Below are positions 43,662-52,789 of a DNA stretch of 54,677 nucleotides, in pieces (position 1 is the first letter of the stretch; the number at the start of each line of letters is the position of its first letter). The stretch is from NCBI RefSeq assembly GCF_900107765.1, contig NZ_FNQY01000027.1, positions 1 through 54,677 on the forward strand, written 5' to 3'. This stretch comes from Arachidicoccus rhizosphaerae. Lineage in GTDB: Bacteria > Bacteroidota > Bacteroidia > Chitinophagales > Chitinophagaceae. The notes under the pieces are model-generated. The model searched no databases. It had not been told where the DNA came from and was given only the letters and a program-made list of their open reading frames with translations. Both the position numbers and the translations under genes were made by a program.

Positions 43662-45449
43662 TTATTCGTCCAGTTTAAGTACGGCTAAAAAGGCTTCCTG
43701 AGGTACTTCTACGTTACCGATCTGGCGCATTCTTTTCTTACCTTCTTTTTGTTTTTCCAGTAGTTTACGTTTTCTGGAGATATCCCCCCCGTAACATTTT
43801 GCCGTAACGTCTTTACGCATGGCACTGATGTTTTCTCTGGCGATGATCTTGGCGCCGATGGCTGCCTGGATGGCAATCTGGAATTGCTGACGCGGCAGCA
43901 GCTCTTTCAATTTTTCACAGAGCTTCCGGCCAAAATCCTGGGCACGGCTGCGGTGAATCAGGGCACTGAGTGCATCTACTTTCTCATTGTTGAGCAGGAT
44001 ATCCATTTTGACGATATCGCTGGCTCTGTAGTCCAGTGGGGTATAATCAAAGGAAGCGTAACCTCTGGTCTGACTTTTAAGCTTATCATAGAAATCAAAG
44101 ACGATTTCTGTAAGGGGCATCTCAAAGGTCAGTTCAACCCTGGTTTGTGTCAGGTACGTCTGGTTGGTCAAAGTCCCTCTTTTGGATAGGCAAAGGGTCA
44201 TGATATTGCCGGTATAGTCTGACTGGGTAATAATCTGTGCCCGGATAAAAGGCTCTTCAATCCGGTCCAGTTTAGTGGTTTCCGGCATCTGCCCCGGATT
44301 GTTGACAATGATTTTCTCGTCCCTTGTCGTATAAGCTATAAAACTAACGTTGGGAACCGTTGTGATAACGGTCTGGTTAAACTCCCGTTCCAGTCTTTCC
44401 TGGATAATCTCCATATGCAGCAATCCCAGAAAGCCGCATCTGAAGCCAAAACCCAGTGCCTGGGAGGTTTCCAGCTCATAGGTCAGAGAGGCGTCATTCA
44501 GCTGTAGCTTATCCATACAATCCCGTAACTCCTCAAAATCCTCTGTTACCACCGGGAAGATCCCGGCAAATACCATGGGTTTCACTTCTTCAAATCCTTT
44601 GATGGAAGTTCCGGGGTTTTCGGTGAGCGTAATGGTATCACCTACCTTTACTTCTTTGGCATTTTTAATACCGGTAATGATATAACCCACATCACCCGCC
44701 TTAACTTCTTTGGTGGGTTGTAACCCGATGCCTAATTTTCCGACTTCGTCGGCGTAATATGTCTGACCGGTATTGATGAATTTAATTTTATCTCCCTTCT
44801 TAATAGTACCGTTAAAGACACGGTAATAGGCGATAATACCCCTGAAAGAGTTAAAGACACTGTCAAATATCAGCGCCTGTAAAGGTGCTGTGACCTCTCC
44901 GGTAGGAGCGGGAATCCTGTCAACGATAGCCTGCAGTATTTCCTCGATGCCGATACCGGTTTTTCCGCTGGCCAGTAATATTTCCTCTTCCTTGCAGCCG
45001 ATCAGATCTACGATCTGATCCTTGACTTCGGGAATCATCGCGCCATCCATATCGATTTTATTGATGACCGGGATGATCTCCAGGTTATTATCGATGGCCA
45101 GATAAAGATTGCTGATGGTTTGAGCCTGGATGCCCTGCGTGGCGTCCACCAGCAGAAGGGCGCCTTCACAGGCTGCCAGGGCGCGGCTGACTTCGTAACT
45201 GAAATCCACGTGACCGGGTGTATCAATCAGGTTGAATATATAGGTCGTGCCATTCATGGCATATTCCATCTGAATGGCCTTACTTTTAATGGTAATTCCT
45301 TTTTCTCTTTCCAGGTCCATATCGTCAAGCACCTGGTTGGTCATCTCACGCTCACCCACCGTCTTGGTATGTTCCAAAAGGCGGTCTGCCAGGGTGCTTT
45401 TACCGTGGTCAATATGTGCAATTATGCAGAAATTTCTTATTTGCTTCAT
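43662..45449 (-). CDS. lepA: Elongation factor 4 (LepA)
   Basis: A translational GTPase of 595 residues that acts on the ribosome in back-translocation or subunit biogenesis. The G domain has [20 protein letters not shown] (P-loop), [13 protein letters not shown] (switch I), [14 protein letters not shown] and INKID motifs; the LepA-specific C-terminal domain ends with [20 protein letters not shown] and [20 protein letters not shown]. Length and motifs are complete. A -7 promoter box lies 7 nt before the ATG. It is transcribed alone and ends at a perfect hairpin. Confidence 0.97.
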   Translation of the reverse strand: MKQIRNFCIIAHIDHGKSTLADRLLEHTKTVGEREMTNQVLDDMDLEREKGITIKSKAIQMEYAMNGTTYIFNLIDTPGHVDFSYEVSRALAACEGALLLVDATQGIQAQTISNLYLAIDNNLEIIPVINKIDMDGAMIPEVKDQIVDLIGCKEEEILLASGKTGIGIEEILQAIVDRIPAPTGEVTAPLQALIFDSVFNSFRGIIAYYRVFNGTIKKGDKIKFINTGQTYYADEVGKLGIGLQPTKEVKAGDVGYIITGIKNAKEVKVGDTITLTENPGTSIKGFEEVKPMVFAGIFPVVTEDFEELRDCMDKLQLNDASLTYELETSQALGFGFRCGFLGLLHMEIIQERLEREFNQTVITTVPNVSFIAYTTRDEKIIVNNPGQMPETTKLDRIEEPFIRAQIITQSDYTGNIMTLCLSKRGTLTNQTYLTQTRVELTFEMPLTEIVFDFYDKLKSQTRGYASFDYTPLDYRASDIVKMDILLNNEKVDALSALIHRSRAQDFGRKLCEKLKELLPRQQFQIAIQAAIGAKIIARENISAMRKDVTAKCYGGDISRKRKLLEKQKEGKKRMRQIGNVEVPQEAFLAVLKLDE

Positions 45450-45456
45450 CTGGCGG

Positions 45457-45464
45457 CAAAGATA
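45457..45464 (-). promoter_or_regulatory. -7 box of lepA
   Basis: TATCTTTG on the minus strand, a full TAnnTTTG match, ends 7 nt before the ATG at 45449; the predicted leader is nearly absent. No clear -33 box. Confidence 0.45.
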
Positions 45465-45493
45465 ACAAGGGTATTTTGAATTTTCATGCTTAT

Positions 45494-45561
45494 TTACTGA
45501 ATTCCACAGGCACCGCTTCAGTCGCAGCGCGGTTTGCTTGTAAATAGTTGAAATTCAGTAA
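45494..45561. ncRNA. Inverted repeat with inner hairpin upstream of lepA
   Basis: TTACTGAATT (45494-45503) pairs with AATTCAGTAA (45552-45561); inside, ACCGC pairs with GCGGT. It does not match a known RNA family. It might be an operator or part of the double-hairpin structure that continues at 45575-45630. Confidence 0.3.
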
Positions 45562-45574
45562 TAAACAGAAGCTC

Positions 45575-45630
45575 CGGAGCATAAAGTTCCCTTTAACCTC
45601 GCCAACAGGTTAAAGGGAACTTTATCTCCG
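45575..45630. terminator. Long 24-bp hairpin between lepA and the vWA gene
   Basis: CGGAG (45575-45579), a bulged C, and a 19-nt arm (45581-45599) pair perfectly with 45607-45625 and CTCCG (45626-45630), leaving the 7-nt loop CGCCAAC. It lies 76 nt after the vWA stop, so it may end that transcript, but there is no T run in either direction. RNase III-type processing or a mobile-element relic are alternatives. Confidence 0.4.
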
Positions 45631-45705
45631 TTACCGGTGAAAATCCGCCGGTGCACTTTGGGAAAGAGACCTGATAGGCTGTTGTTGTTCGCTGATACCG
45701 GTCTG

Positions 45706-47919
45706 CTAAAGCTCCGTTGCGGCCTGTCCTGCCGGGATGATTTTAGCCACGGGAGGCGCTTCTTTAAGGCCCCGGTGACGTCTGGGTAAGGGGAAAGGTC
45801 TTGGGACAGGACGGATGACGGGTGGTTTTTGTACGGCATCTCCTTGTACTTCGTTGCCGATTAATGCCTGGCTGGTCTGGACCAGGGTTAAAAACTGTCC
45901 GATCTGACCGGTTTTATCCTCAGCAAGCGGTTTTTGAATCAATTTTTCCACTTCGTCATAACTGGCAGACTGTTTATAATCACTGTTTTTTAACAGCATG
46001 CCCCAGCTGGCAGCTGCCGCCGCCAGCTGAAACCGGCCGGAGGCGGAGGCAAGTGGCAGGCTGCTGTCTGCTATTAACTGACGGATCAATTTGCTTTTCT
46101 GGCCCGCTGGCGTCTTATACCTTATTTTTATAAGCCCGAGCTCTGCGCTTTGAACACTCGCAGCCTGCCCAGCAGATTGTAAGGCATAGCCATATCTTAA
46201 GGAGTCAACTGCAGGTGTAAAGGCATCTTTAAGTCCCTTAGGGATAATTTCATAAAGGGCGGTGACGGTACTGCCGCTACCCATCTCGCCGGCGTCCACC
46301 GTGTCCTGATTAAAATCCTCATCCGCCAGTGCCCTGTTTTCATAGCCAATCAGGCGGTAGGCTTCCACTTTGTCCGGGTTAAATTCGACCTGTACTTTGA
46401 CATCTTTGGCAATGGTGAAAAGCGTACCTCCGAACTCCTTTAACAATACCCGGCGCGCCTCAGCACTATTATCGATATAGGCATAATTTCCATTGCCCTT
46501 ATCTGCCAGCAGTTCCATTTTATCGTCTTTATAATTGCCCATGCCAAATCCCAGAACAGACAGGAAGATGCCTGATTTTCTTTTTTCGGTAATGAGCTTT
46601 TCCAGATCCTCAAGGCTTGTGGCTCCCACATTAAAATCACCGTCGGAGGCCAGGATAATCCGGTTATTCCCGTTTTTATTAAAATGCTTTTCTGCCATTT
46701 GGTAGGCCTTCTCAAGCCCCCCGGCACCGTTGGTGGAGCCCCAGGCCCGCAGCCCGTCCAGGGCTGTCTTTATTTGTTGTTTATGACTGCCGCTTGTAGG
46801 TGCAAGTACATCTTGTGCGTTGCCGGCGTAGGTTACAATGCTGACATGGTCTTCAGCTCTGAGCTGGTCGGTCAGCATTTTAAAGGCAGATACCAGCAGG
46901 GGCAGCTTACCTGGTTCATTCATGGAACCCGATACATCAATTAAAAAAACAAGATTGGAGGCGGGTAGCTGATCTGTGGCAACTTTTTTAGCCTGTAATC
47001 CTACCTGTAATAAATAATGCCGCGGGTTCCAGGGCGCCTGGCTTAACTCCGTCTGGATAGCTACAGGGTCCTGCCCCTTTGGCTGCTGGTACTGGTAATC
47101 AAAATAGTTGATCAATTCTTCAATGCGTACGGCGTTTGAAGGCGGCAGGTTGCCCTGCTGGATAAACCGGCGTATGTTACTATAGGAAGCCTTATCTACA
47201 TCAATGGAAAAAGTGGACAGCGGGCTGCTCTGTGGCGATTTAAACCCGCCCTCTTTTTCATGTGCATAGGACTCGGCAAAGTCGTTTGCCGGGAAATTAC
47301 CATATAACGCGGCACGGTTTGGGTCCTTTGAAACCAGAAGGCCGGCGACACGTCCCTGTAAGGCGGAAGACAGGGTCGTAGTATTGTTTGGGGTAATCAT
47401 TTGACTGGCCGGGATCACGGCTGCAGGTTCATGGCTTTTTTTTGTGCGGGTATTGGAAGCTTTACCATATCCTATGATAACAACCTCAGATAATGACTTA
47501 GGCAGATTTTTGTCAAGGCTGGTAGAGTCCGCTATATTAGTATTGTCCCTGGTTAACTGAATCTTTAAAGGTGGCCTGACATCTTTATTGGCAAGTGTTT
47601 TTTGCGTATATCCATTTTTAATAAAGACAAGTTGCTGACAATCCTGGGAAATAAGGATGGAGAAATTACCCCTGGCATCCGAGTATTCAACGGTGCCGGC
47701 AGGGATTGTCTGAATAATTACACCCATAATGGGAACACCGTTATAATCTGTTATGACACCGCTGATTTTTTTTTGGATATTCAGCTGTGATCCTAAACCG
47801 GCAGCCGGCGTAGAGCCGGAAGACACCGTCTTTTCAGTGGCCGTCTGTGGTGGAAGCGCCTCTGCTGTAATGAAGATAAAAAGACTCAATAGCATAAGAA
47901 AAAGCCATTGGTTTTTCAT
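45706..47919 (-). CDS. YfbK-type vWA protein with carboxypeptidase-like and plug-like N-terminal modules
   Basis: An envelope protein of 737 residues with a signal peptide (MKNQWLFLMLLSLFIF). A carboxypeptidase regulatory-like domain follows (about 50-120: KKISGVITDYNGVPIMGVII), then a short stretch with TonB-receptor plug motifs: SEVVIIGYGKAS (144-155), ALQGRVAGLLVS (186-197) and AALYG (203-207), but no barrel. From about 236 it is a YfbK-family protein: TFSIDVDKASYSNIRRFI (vWA N-terminal domain), a vWA domain with the metal site DVSGSM at 328-333, and a C-terminal DUF3520-like region. The end is Pro-rich. The frame stays open to 48048 but ATG 47919 gives the signal peptide. The ligand is unknown. 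Confidence 0.85.
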   Translation of the reverse strand: MKNQWLFLMLLSLFIFITAEALPPQTATEKTVSSGSTPAAGLGSQLNIQKKISGVITDYNGVPIMGVIIQTIPAGTVEYSDARGNFSILISQDCQQLVFIKNGYTQKTLANKDVRPPLKIQLTRDNTNIADSTSLDKNLPKSLSEVVIIGYGKASNTRTKKSHEPAAVIPASQMITPNNTTTLSSALQGRVAGLLVSKDPNRAALYGNFPANDFAESYAHEKEGGFKSPQSSPLSTFSIDVDKASYSNIRRFIQQGNLPPSNAVRIEELINYFDYQYQQPKGQDPVAIQTELSQAPWNPRHYLLQVGLQAKKVATDQLPASNLVFLIDVSGSMNEPGKLPLLVSAFKMLTDQLRAEDHVSIVTYAGNAQDVLAPTSGSHKQQIKTALDGLRAWGSTNGAGGLEKAYQMAEKHFNKNGNNRIILASDGDFNVGATSLEDLEKLITEKRKSGIFLSVLGFGMGNYKDDKMELLADKGNGNYAYIDNSAEARRVLLKEFGGTLFTIAKDVKVQVEFNPDKVEAYRLIGYENRALADEDFNQDTVDAGEMGSGSTVTALYEIIPKGLKDAFTPAVDSLRYGYALQSAGQAASVQSAELGLIKIRYKTPAGQKSKLIRQLIADSSLPLASASGRFQLAAAAASWGMLLKNSDYKQSASYDEVEKLIQKPLAEDKTGQIGQFLTLVQTSQALIGNEVQGDAVQKPPVIRPVPRPFPLPRRHRGLKEAPPVAKIIPAGQAATEL

Positions 47920-48626
47920 AAGACGCCTTTTGCCTACGTGGATGGTATTTACCTGTCTTAGAGAGGGATTAAAACGACCGGCTACTGAAGCAAGTGGAGC
48001 GGGGCTGAGGCCGGAGGCAGAATATTGCGGATATTGTACTGTTGCCATAAGAAAATGTTTTAAAGTTGATTATTTCCAAAAAAGCGACCGGTGAAATTCT
48101 TCCAGTGATATAATCTGCAGGTTTATAAAGCTTAGAAAAATGCGGCCATAGCGGTTTTTGCTGTTCACTAGCGGGGACCTTCTTATCGCTTTTATAACTA
48201 GGATGCTGAATAAAACCCGATTACATAAATCGTCCGAAATTTTTTTATGCAGATTTATTTAATTGATAATGAGCCGGTTGAGGTGGCTATAATACCGGTA
48301 GTAAGTTTTTCTGAAAATAATTTTCTGTTTTCAGATGGCGCAGGTAAGTAACAATCTGACAGCTGCCTTTCGGTGCTGGTCATGGCGCATTAAGCACGAA
48401 GGCAGGTGTTTTCTAGTCTACCCCGTCTGCTAAATTATCATATATAAAAGCTAATAGCCGTGTGTGGCTGTTGGCTGGTCTTGGTTAACTTTACCAGGAT
48501 AATACATCAGGTATCCGGTTTTAGAACTGACCTTGTTTTTGTCGTCTTGGCCGGATTATCTTTTACGGCAGGGTCGGATAGAGGAGGATAAAATGTCGCC
48601 GGACAGCCCAGCCACAATCCATATTG
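47920..48626. other. Divergent promoter region between vWA and GH95-like genes
   Basis: No gene is supported other than a possible 22-codon leader at 48593-48661. Features are a small CTGAAAA / TTTTCAG hairpin (48311-48334), an ACCGGT palindrome near 48293-48298, and the promoter-like elements at 48533-48564. The promoter of the vWA gene was not found. Confidence 0.5.
48533..48564 (+). promoter_or_regulatory. Possible promoter of the GH95-like gene
   Basis: TTG (48533-48535), 21 nt and TATCTTTT (48557-48564), one mismatch from TAnnTTTG. Transcription would start near 48570, before an AGGAGG at 48582-48587. Confidence 0.35.
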
Positions 48627-48661
48627 ATGAGCTCAAAAAAATATTCCATGGAAAATTTTAG
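48593..48661 (+). CDS. Possible 22-codon leader peptide
   Basis: An AGGAGG lies 5 nt before ATG 48593, a much better ribosome-binding site than seen at other genes of this Bacteroidota window. The frame runs 22 codons to TAG 48659-48661 and overlaps the start of the GH95-like gene in another frame. It could couple translation of that gene. The peptide has no recognisable domain. It may equally be chance. Confidence 0.25.
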   Translation: MSPDSPATIHIDELKKIFHGKF

Positions 48662-51092
48662 TCTCGTTTCTGTACGCCTGCAACTGCGTCAATTTTCAGT
48701 GGCAGCCCTGTTTAGTCTGATGGGGACGGTTATGACTACGGGTAATGCTGCCCGGGCGCAGCAAACACAAAACCAGGTCGACTGGCAGTCATTTATGCAG
48801 CGTAATGATATGGTGTATGACACGTTGACGACTACCTGGACAGATGGCCTGTTTACCGGTAACGGGCTGCTGGGGAATACTATTTTTATAAGGGATGCCA
48901 GCACGCTGAGGATAGACGTAGGCAGAACGGACGTAAGAGACCACAGAAAGGATACGGTGCTGGGAGATCTGTTTTCCAGGGCCAGGCTGCCGATCGGATA
49001 TTTCAGTTTGCAACCCCTTGGGCATATCCTTTCTAATACAGCCCGGCTGGATATCTGGAACGCCGTGGCAAAAGGCATCCTTCAGACGGATAAAGGAAGC
49101 ATATACTGGCGCAGCTGGACCGAGAGTAATAAAAATGTGATTATTTTTCAGGTAGGCTTAAGTGCAGGGGAAAAAGACGCCGGCTGGAACTTCCATCCCG
49201 CTGAAGCTAAAAGTCCGAGAATAGATTTTCATCCGGAATTAAAAGACAGCTATACCGCTAATCCTGCTGCCAGAGAAGGCAGAGAAGGCCTCTTCAGTTA
49301 CGTAAAGCAGTCTTTACTTGCAGGCGGCGGCTATACAACCCTTTGGCAGATGGTCGCACCGGCGGAGGCTACTTTGGCCAATGCCTTTTGGATGCAGGAT
49401 CCATTTTATGAATATTATGGTCATTCAAAGGCTGCGGGGCAGCTACCGGTAACCTGGCGAACCTATTACATCAGTATCGGCAACGACAGCAAGGATCTGA
49501 CCGCCAGCTTAAAAGAAGCAAAGCTTGCCGTTCACAAGGCAGCGGCCGGGACTATCCCGTCCCTTCTGAAAGATCATGAAAGCTGGTGGCATGCCTATTA
49601 CCAGAAAAGTTTTATCAGTTTACCTGACCCGGTGGTCAACAGCTTTTACTGGGCACAACTCTATAAACTGGCATCCGCTTCCAGAATAAACAAACCCTTG
49701 ATTGATCTGATGGGCCCCTGGATGGCGGCTACGCCCTGGCCTGCCAACTGGTGGAACCTCAATACAGAGCTTACCTACAGCCCACTGTATACCTCCAACC
49801 ATCTGGACATTGCCTCCGTGTTAGGCCATGCCATTTATGCCAACCGGGTAAATCTCTATGGCAACGTACCTGCTGCCTTTCAGTATAATAGCGCCGGGCT
49901 CGGCCGGGCCAGCGGACCTGAGATGAAAGCTCCGTTAATGGTCACGGGAGCTGCAGCGGATAAAAATAAACCGGATGGCAATATGGAGCTGGGGGATCTT
50001 ACCTGGAACCTGTATTATTACTGGCTGCAGTATCGGTATTCCATGGATACAACCGTGCTGGAAAGGTTGTATCCCATTCTTAAAAGAAATATCAATTATT
50101 ATCTGCATCTGGCTAAAAAAGAAGCAGACGGGTATTATCATCTGCCCTATACGTATTCTCCGGAATATCCGGGTGGCATGACTCGCGATGCGAACTATGC
50201 ACTTTCCTTATTCAGGTGGGGCTGTCAGACCCTGATAGAGGCCAGTCATATTTTAGGGAAAAAGGATTCCCTGGTTCCAAGATGGCAGCAAATGCTGGAA
50301 GAACTCACGCCATATCCGACGAACGAAAATGGCCTGATGATAGGAAGAGATGTACCTTTTGCCAAGTCGCACCGCCATTATTCACATCTGTTAATGATTT
50401 ACCCGCTGCATTTAATCACCTGGCAGGATAGCGCCTATAAGCCGTTGATTCAAAAGTCACTCGCGCACTGGCATAGTTTGCCCGGCGCCCTGCAGGGTTA
50501 TTCTTTTACCGGAGGGGCCTCCATCTATGCCTTAATGGGTAAGGGAGATCAGGCCTTGGATTATTTAAAGACTTTCATACACAAATATGTCAAGGCTAAT
50601 ACGATGTATACGGAAAGCGGACCCGTTATAGAAACGCCGCTGGCGGCGGCTACGTCTATTCAGGAGCTGCTGATCCAGAGCTATAACGGCATTATCCGTG
50701 TTTTCCCGGCCGCACCCACCGCATGGGCCGATATCAGTTTTGATCATCTGAGAACAGAGGGCGCATTTCTGGTGAGTGCAGTCAGAAAGGGTGGCAGAAC
50801 CCTATGGGTAAAGGTGCAGGCGACAGCAGATGGACCTTGTATCCTGCAGCCAGGTTTTGATGCTAAGCAGCCGCTGTTAATAAAAACCCTTTCCGGCAGT
50901 CTGAGTTCCCGTGATGTAAAGCCCTGGCTTTCCGGTAAGGTGTCAGACGAAAAAAACTACCAGCTGTATATGCATAAAGGCGATGAGGTGGTGCTGTATA
51001 CGGATCAAGCGGACCTGCAGGTGCCTTTAAGCGCTGTTGGTTTTGATCCATCGGAACCCCGGAATTATTTTGGAAAGAAACTGAAAAAATAA
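48627..51092 (+). CDS. GH95-like glycoside hydrolase
   Basis: A secreted enzyme of about 821 residues: an N-terminal signal region (ending near GNAARAQQ), a beta-sandwich domain with DGLFTGNGLLGNTIFIRD, and an (alpha/alpha)6-barrel. The GH95 hallmarks are the N-x-N motif (WNLNTELTY, Asn377 and Asn379), the general-acid region SPE with Glu513, and HRHYSHL (582-588). GH95 enzymes remove alpha-L-fucose or alpha-L-galactose. The segment that in GH95 holds the conserved catalytic Asp (D-G-G-T-G-W-S) appears as GALQGYSF, without Asp. The start could also be ATG 48648. The product is best called GH95-like, with unproven substrate and activity. Confidence 0.75.
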   Translation: MSSKKYSMENFSLVSVRLQLRQFSVAALFSLMGTVMTTGNAARAQQTQNQVDWQSFMQRNDMVYDTLTTTWTDGLFTGNGLLGNTIFIRDASTLRIDVGRTDVRDHRKDTVLGDLFSRARLPIGYFSLQPLGHILSNTARLDIWNAVAKGILQTDKGSIYWRSWTESNKNVIIFQVGLSAGEKDAGWNFHPAEAKSPRIDFHPELKDSYTANPAAREGREGLFSYVKQSLLAGGGYTTLWQMVAPAEATLANAFWMQDPFYEYYGHSKAAGQLPVTWRTYYISIGNDSKDLTASLKEAKLAVHKAAAGTIPSLLKDHESWWHAYYQKSFISLPDPVVNSFYWAQLYKLASASRINKPLIDLMGPWMAATPWPANWWNLNTELTYSPLYTSNHLDIASVLGHAIYANRVNLYGNVPAAFQYNSAGLGRASGPEMKAPLMVTGAAADKNKPDGNMELGDLTWNLYYYWLQYRYSMDTTVLERLYPILKRNINYYLHLAKKEADGYYHLPYTYSPEYPGGMTRDANYALSLFRWGCQTLIEASHILGKKDSLVPRWQQMLEELTPYPTNENGLMIGRDVPFAKSHRHYSHLLMIYPLHLITWQDSAYKPLIQKSLAHWHSLPGALQGYSFTGGASIYALMGKGDQALDYLKTFIHKYVKANTMYTESGPVIETPLAAATSIQELLIQSYNGIIRVFPAAPTAWADISFDHLRTEGAFLVSAVRKGGRTLWVKVQATADGPCILQPGFDAKQPLLIKTLSGSLSSRDVKPWLSGKVSDEKNYQLYMHKGDEVVLYTDQADLQVPLSAVGFDPSEPRNYFGKKLKK

Positions 51093-51114
51093 AGGCCCGT
51101 TCTGGCAAAACGCA

Positions 51115-51993
51115 TTAAGGTGTAAGCCTGGAATCCTTTATAGAAATCCGGGATTGTAAGATAACAGATAAAATGACCAGCAGCAGGCCGAGGTAAAAAG
51201 AGTTATTGAAGTCCCGGCCTTCCTGAAAAAATATAAAGGCTATTATGATGGCGTAAATAGGTTCCAGATTCATGGTGAGATTGGCCGTAAAGGCAGAGAT
51301 CTTTTTAAGCGCCTCTGTGACCAGGATATACACCAGTACGGTACAGACGGAGGCCAGGATGATTAAATACGCCGTATCTTTTAAACCGGGAATAAGTTCG
51401 GTCCCCGGAAAATAGTGCAGATAAAAGGGGAGTATGACGCTCAGGCCCGCAGCGCCCCCGATCATCTGATAATAATTGATTTGCAGGACATCGTAAGTCG
51501 CCGCCAGTTTTTTATTGTAGATATAATAAAGCGAAAAGAAGACCGGAGAAAAAATCCCCAAAAGGATACCCAGGCGCATGGAACTGTCAAAACTAAAAAT
51601 CAGTCCGATGCCTAATAAGGTTAATCCGCTGAGTAAAAACTCTGATAACATAAATGGGGTCCGGGTGATTAAGGGAGAGAATATGGCTGTGAAAAAGCTG
51701 GCCATACAGGCACAAACAACGCCTATGGATATATTGGCATATTTGATACTGCCATAAAAAAAGACCCAGGAAAGTGTCAGCAGAACACCGTATTTCCCGA
51801 TATGGAATTTTTCTCTTAAGCTAAGCGCTGGCCTGCCCGATCTTTTTTGCAATAATACCCAAAGAATGATGGCGGCAAAAACAACTCTATACCAGGACAG
51901 TAATAACTCACTTAGACTGATCAGCTTGCCAAATATGGCGGAAAGTGCCAGAAAAAGCACAGAAATATGTAAATACCAGTAGGCTCTTTTCAT
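51115..51993 (-). CDS. EamA-family (DMT) transporter
   Basis: An inner-membrane transporter of about 292 residues with ten predicted helices in two EamA repeats: first repeat FLALSAIFGKLISLSELLLS to about 130, second from about 150 (LGILLGIFSPVFFSLYYIYN) to the C-terminus (LEPIYAIIIAFIFFQEG). These proteins export amino acids or metabolites; the substrate is not predictable. The frame is open to 52206, but 71 upstream codons are not hydrophobic, would overlap the sigma gene at 52172 in the opposite strand, and are not part of the family; ATG 51993 is chosen. It converges on the GH95-like gene, 22 nt away. Confidence 0.88.
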   Translation of the reverse strand: MKRAYWYLHISVLFLALSAIFGKLISLSELLLSWYRVVFAAIILWVLLQKRSGRPALSLREKFHIGKYGVLLTLSWVFFYGSIKYANISIGVVCACMASFFTAIFSPLITRTPFMLSEFLLSGLTLLGIGLIFSFDSSMRLGILLGIFSPVFFSLYYIYNKKLAATYDVLQINYYQMIGGAAGLSVILPFYLHYFPGTELIPGLKDTAYLIILASVCTVLVYILVTEALKKISAFTANLTMNLEPIYAIIIAFIFFQEGRDFNNSFYLGLLLVILSVILQSRISIKDSRLTP

Positions 51994-52171
51994 ATTTGAC
52001 GGGATGATTAACGGCCTGGGCATACCCTTGCCGGGAGCAAAGGTAAGGCGCGCCGGTTGAACAAAATTACAGGGGAGGCGCCCCATCTGAAAAAAGTGTT
52101 TTTTTGCCCGGTCCGGAAGATGGACGCCAGGATGATACCATCCACATAAATTGCCTATATTGCAGGAACAA

Positions 52172-52789
52172 ATGCAGGTAAAAACCAATACTTTATCTAA
52201 TAGCACGTCATCTGATACGGATGAAATGCTCCTGGAAGCCTATAAGGCTTCCGGTGACCTGGAACTGTTGAGCACACTGTATAAAAGGTATATGGGACTG
52301 GTTTACAGCATTTGTTTGAAATATTTTAAGCAGGCTCCCGCCAGCGAAGACGGCGTAATGGATATTTTTGAGCAGCTGATAGAAAAGGCTAAAAAGCATG
52401 ATATTCAGCATTTTAAGCCCTGGCTGGGGATGGTTGCCAGAAATCATTGTCTGATGCAGCTACGCAAAAAATCCCCGGACAGCGTAGTTAGGCCGGAGAA
52501 GTCATTTATGCAATCGGAGGACGCGCTGCATCTTAGTGGCGAAGCCTACGCTCCATTTGAGCTTTCTGATACGCAGGCCCAGGATAAAGAGGTCCTACTG
52601 ACCAGTATGGAAAAATGTCTGGAAGCGCTGGTGAGTCAGCAGCAGATCTGTATTCAACTGTTTTATCTGGAGCAGAAATGCTATCAGCAGGTGGCAGAGA
52701 TGACCGGGTTTGCGATTGAAAAAGTCCGCAGCTATATTCAAAACGGCAGAAGGAACCTTAAAATTTGCATGGAAAAAGATAAGCAGTAA
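52172..52789 (+). CDS. ECF sigma-70 factor of the second sigma / anti-sigma pair
   Basis: A sigma factor of about 205 residues. Region 2 spans about 30-95 (LLSTLYKRYMGLVYSICLKY, FKPWLGMVARNHCLMQLRKK) and region 4 about 150-200 (CLEALVSQQQICIQLFYLEQ, VAEMTGFAIEKVRSYIQNGR as helix-turn-helix). The frame starts with TTG 52151; ATG 52172 is chosen. The stop overlaps the anti-sigma start as TAATG, so the two proteins are made together. The regulon is unknown; a nearby target such as the vWA gene is possible but untested. It is not the same kind of pair as 15888-17699. Confidence 0.88.
   Translation: MQVKTNTLSNSTSSDTDEMLLEAYKASGDLELLSTLYKRYMGLVYSICLKYFKQAPASEDGVMDIFEQLIEKAKKHDIQHFKPWLGMVARNHCLMQLRKKSPDSVVRPEKSFMQSEDALHLSGEAYAPFELSDTQAQDKEVLLTSMEKCLEALVSQQQICIQLFYLEQKCYQQVAEMTGFAIEKVRSYIQNGRRNLKICMEKDKQ

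Noticed and set aside
45555-45839. 94-codon minus-strand frame at the end of the vWA gene
   Set aside because: It is an alternative frame across the vWA 3' end and the long hairpin, with no start context or domain.
47920-48048. N-terminal extension of the vWA protein
   Set aside because: The frame is open but the signal peptide starts at the internal ATG 47919.
51994-52206. N-terminal extension of the EamA transporter
   Set aside because: It is not hydrophobic, not part of the family, and overlaps the promoter and start of the divergent sigma gene.
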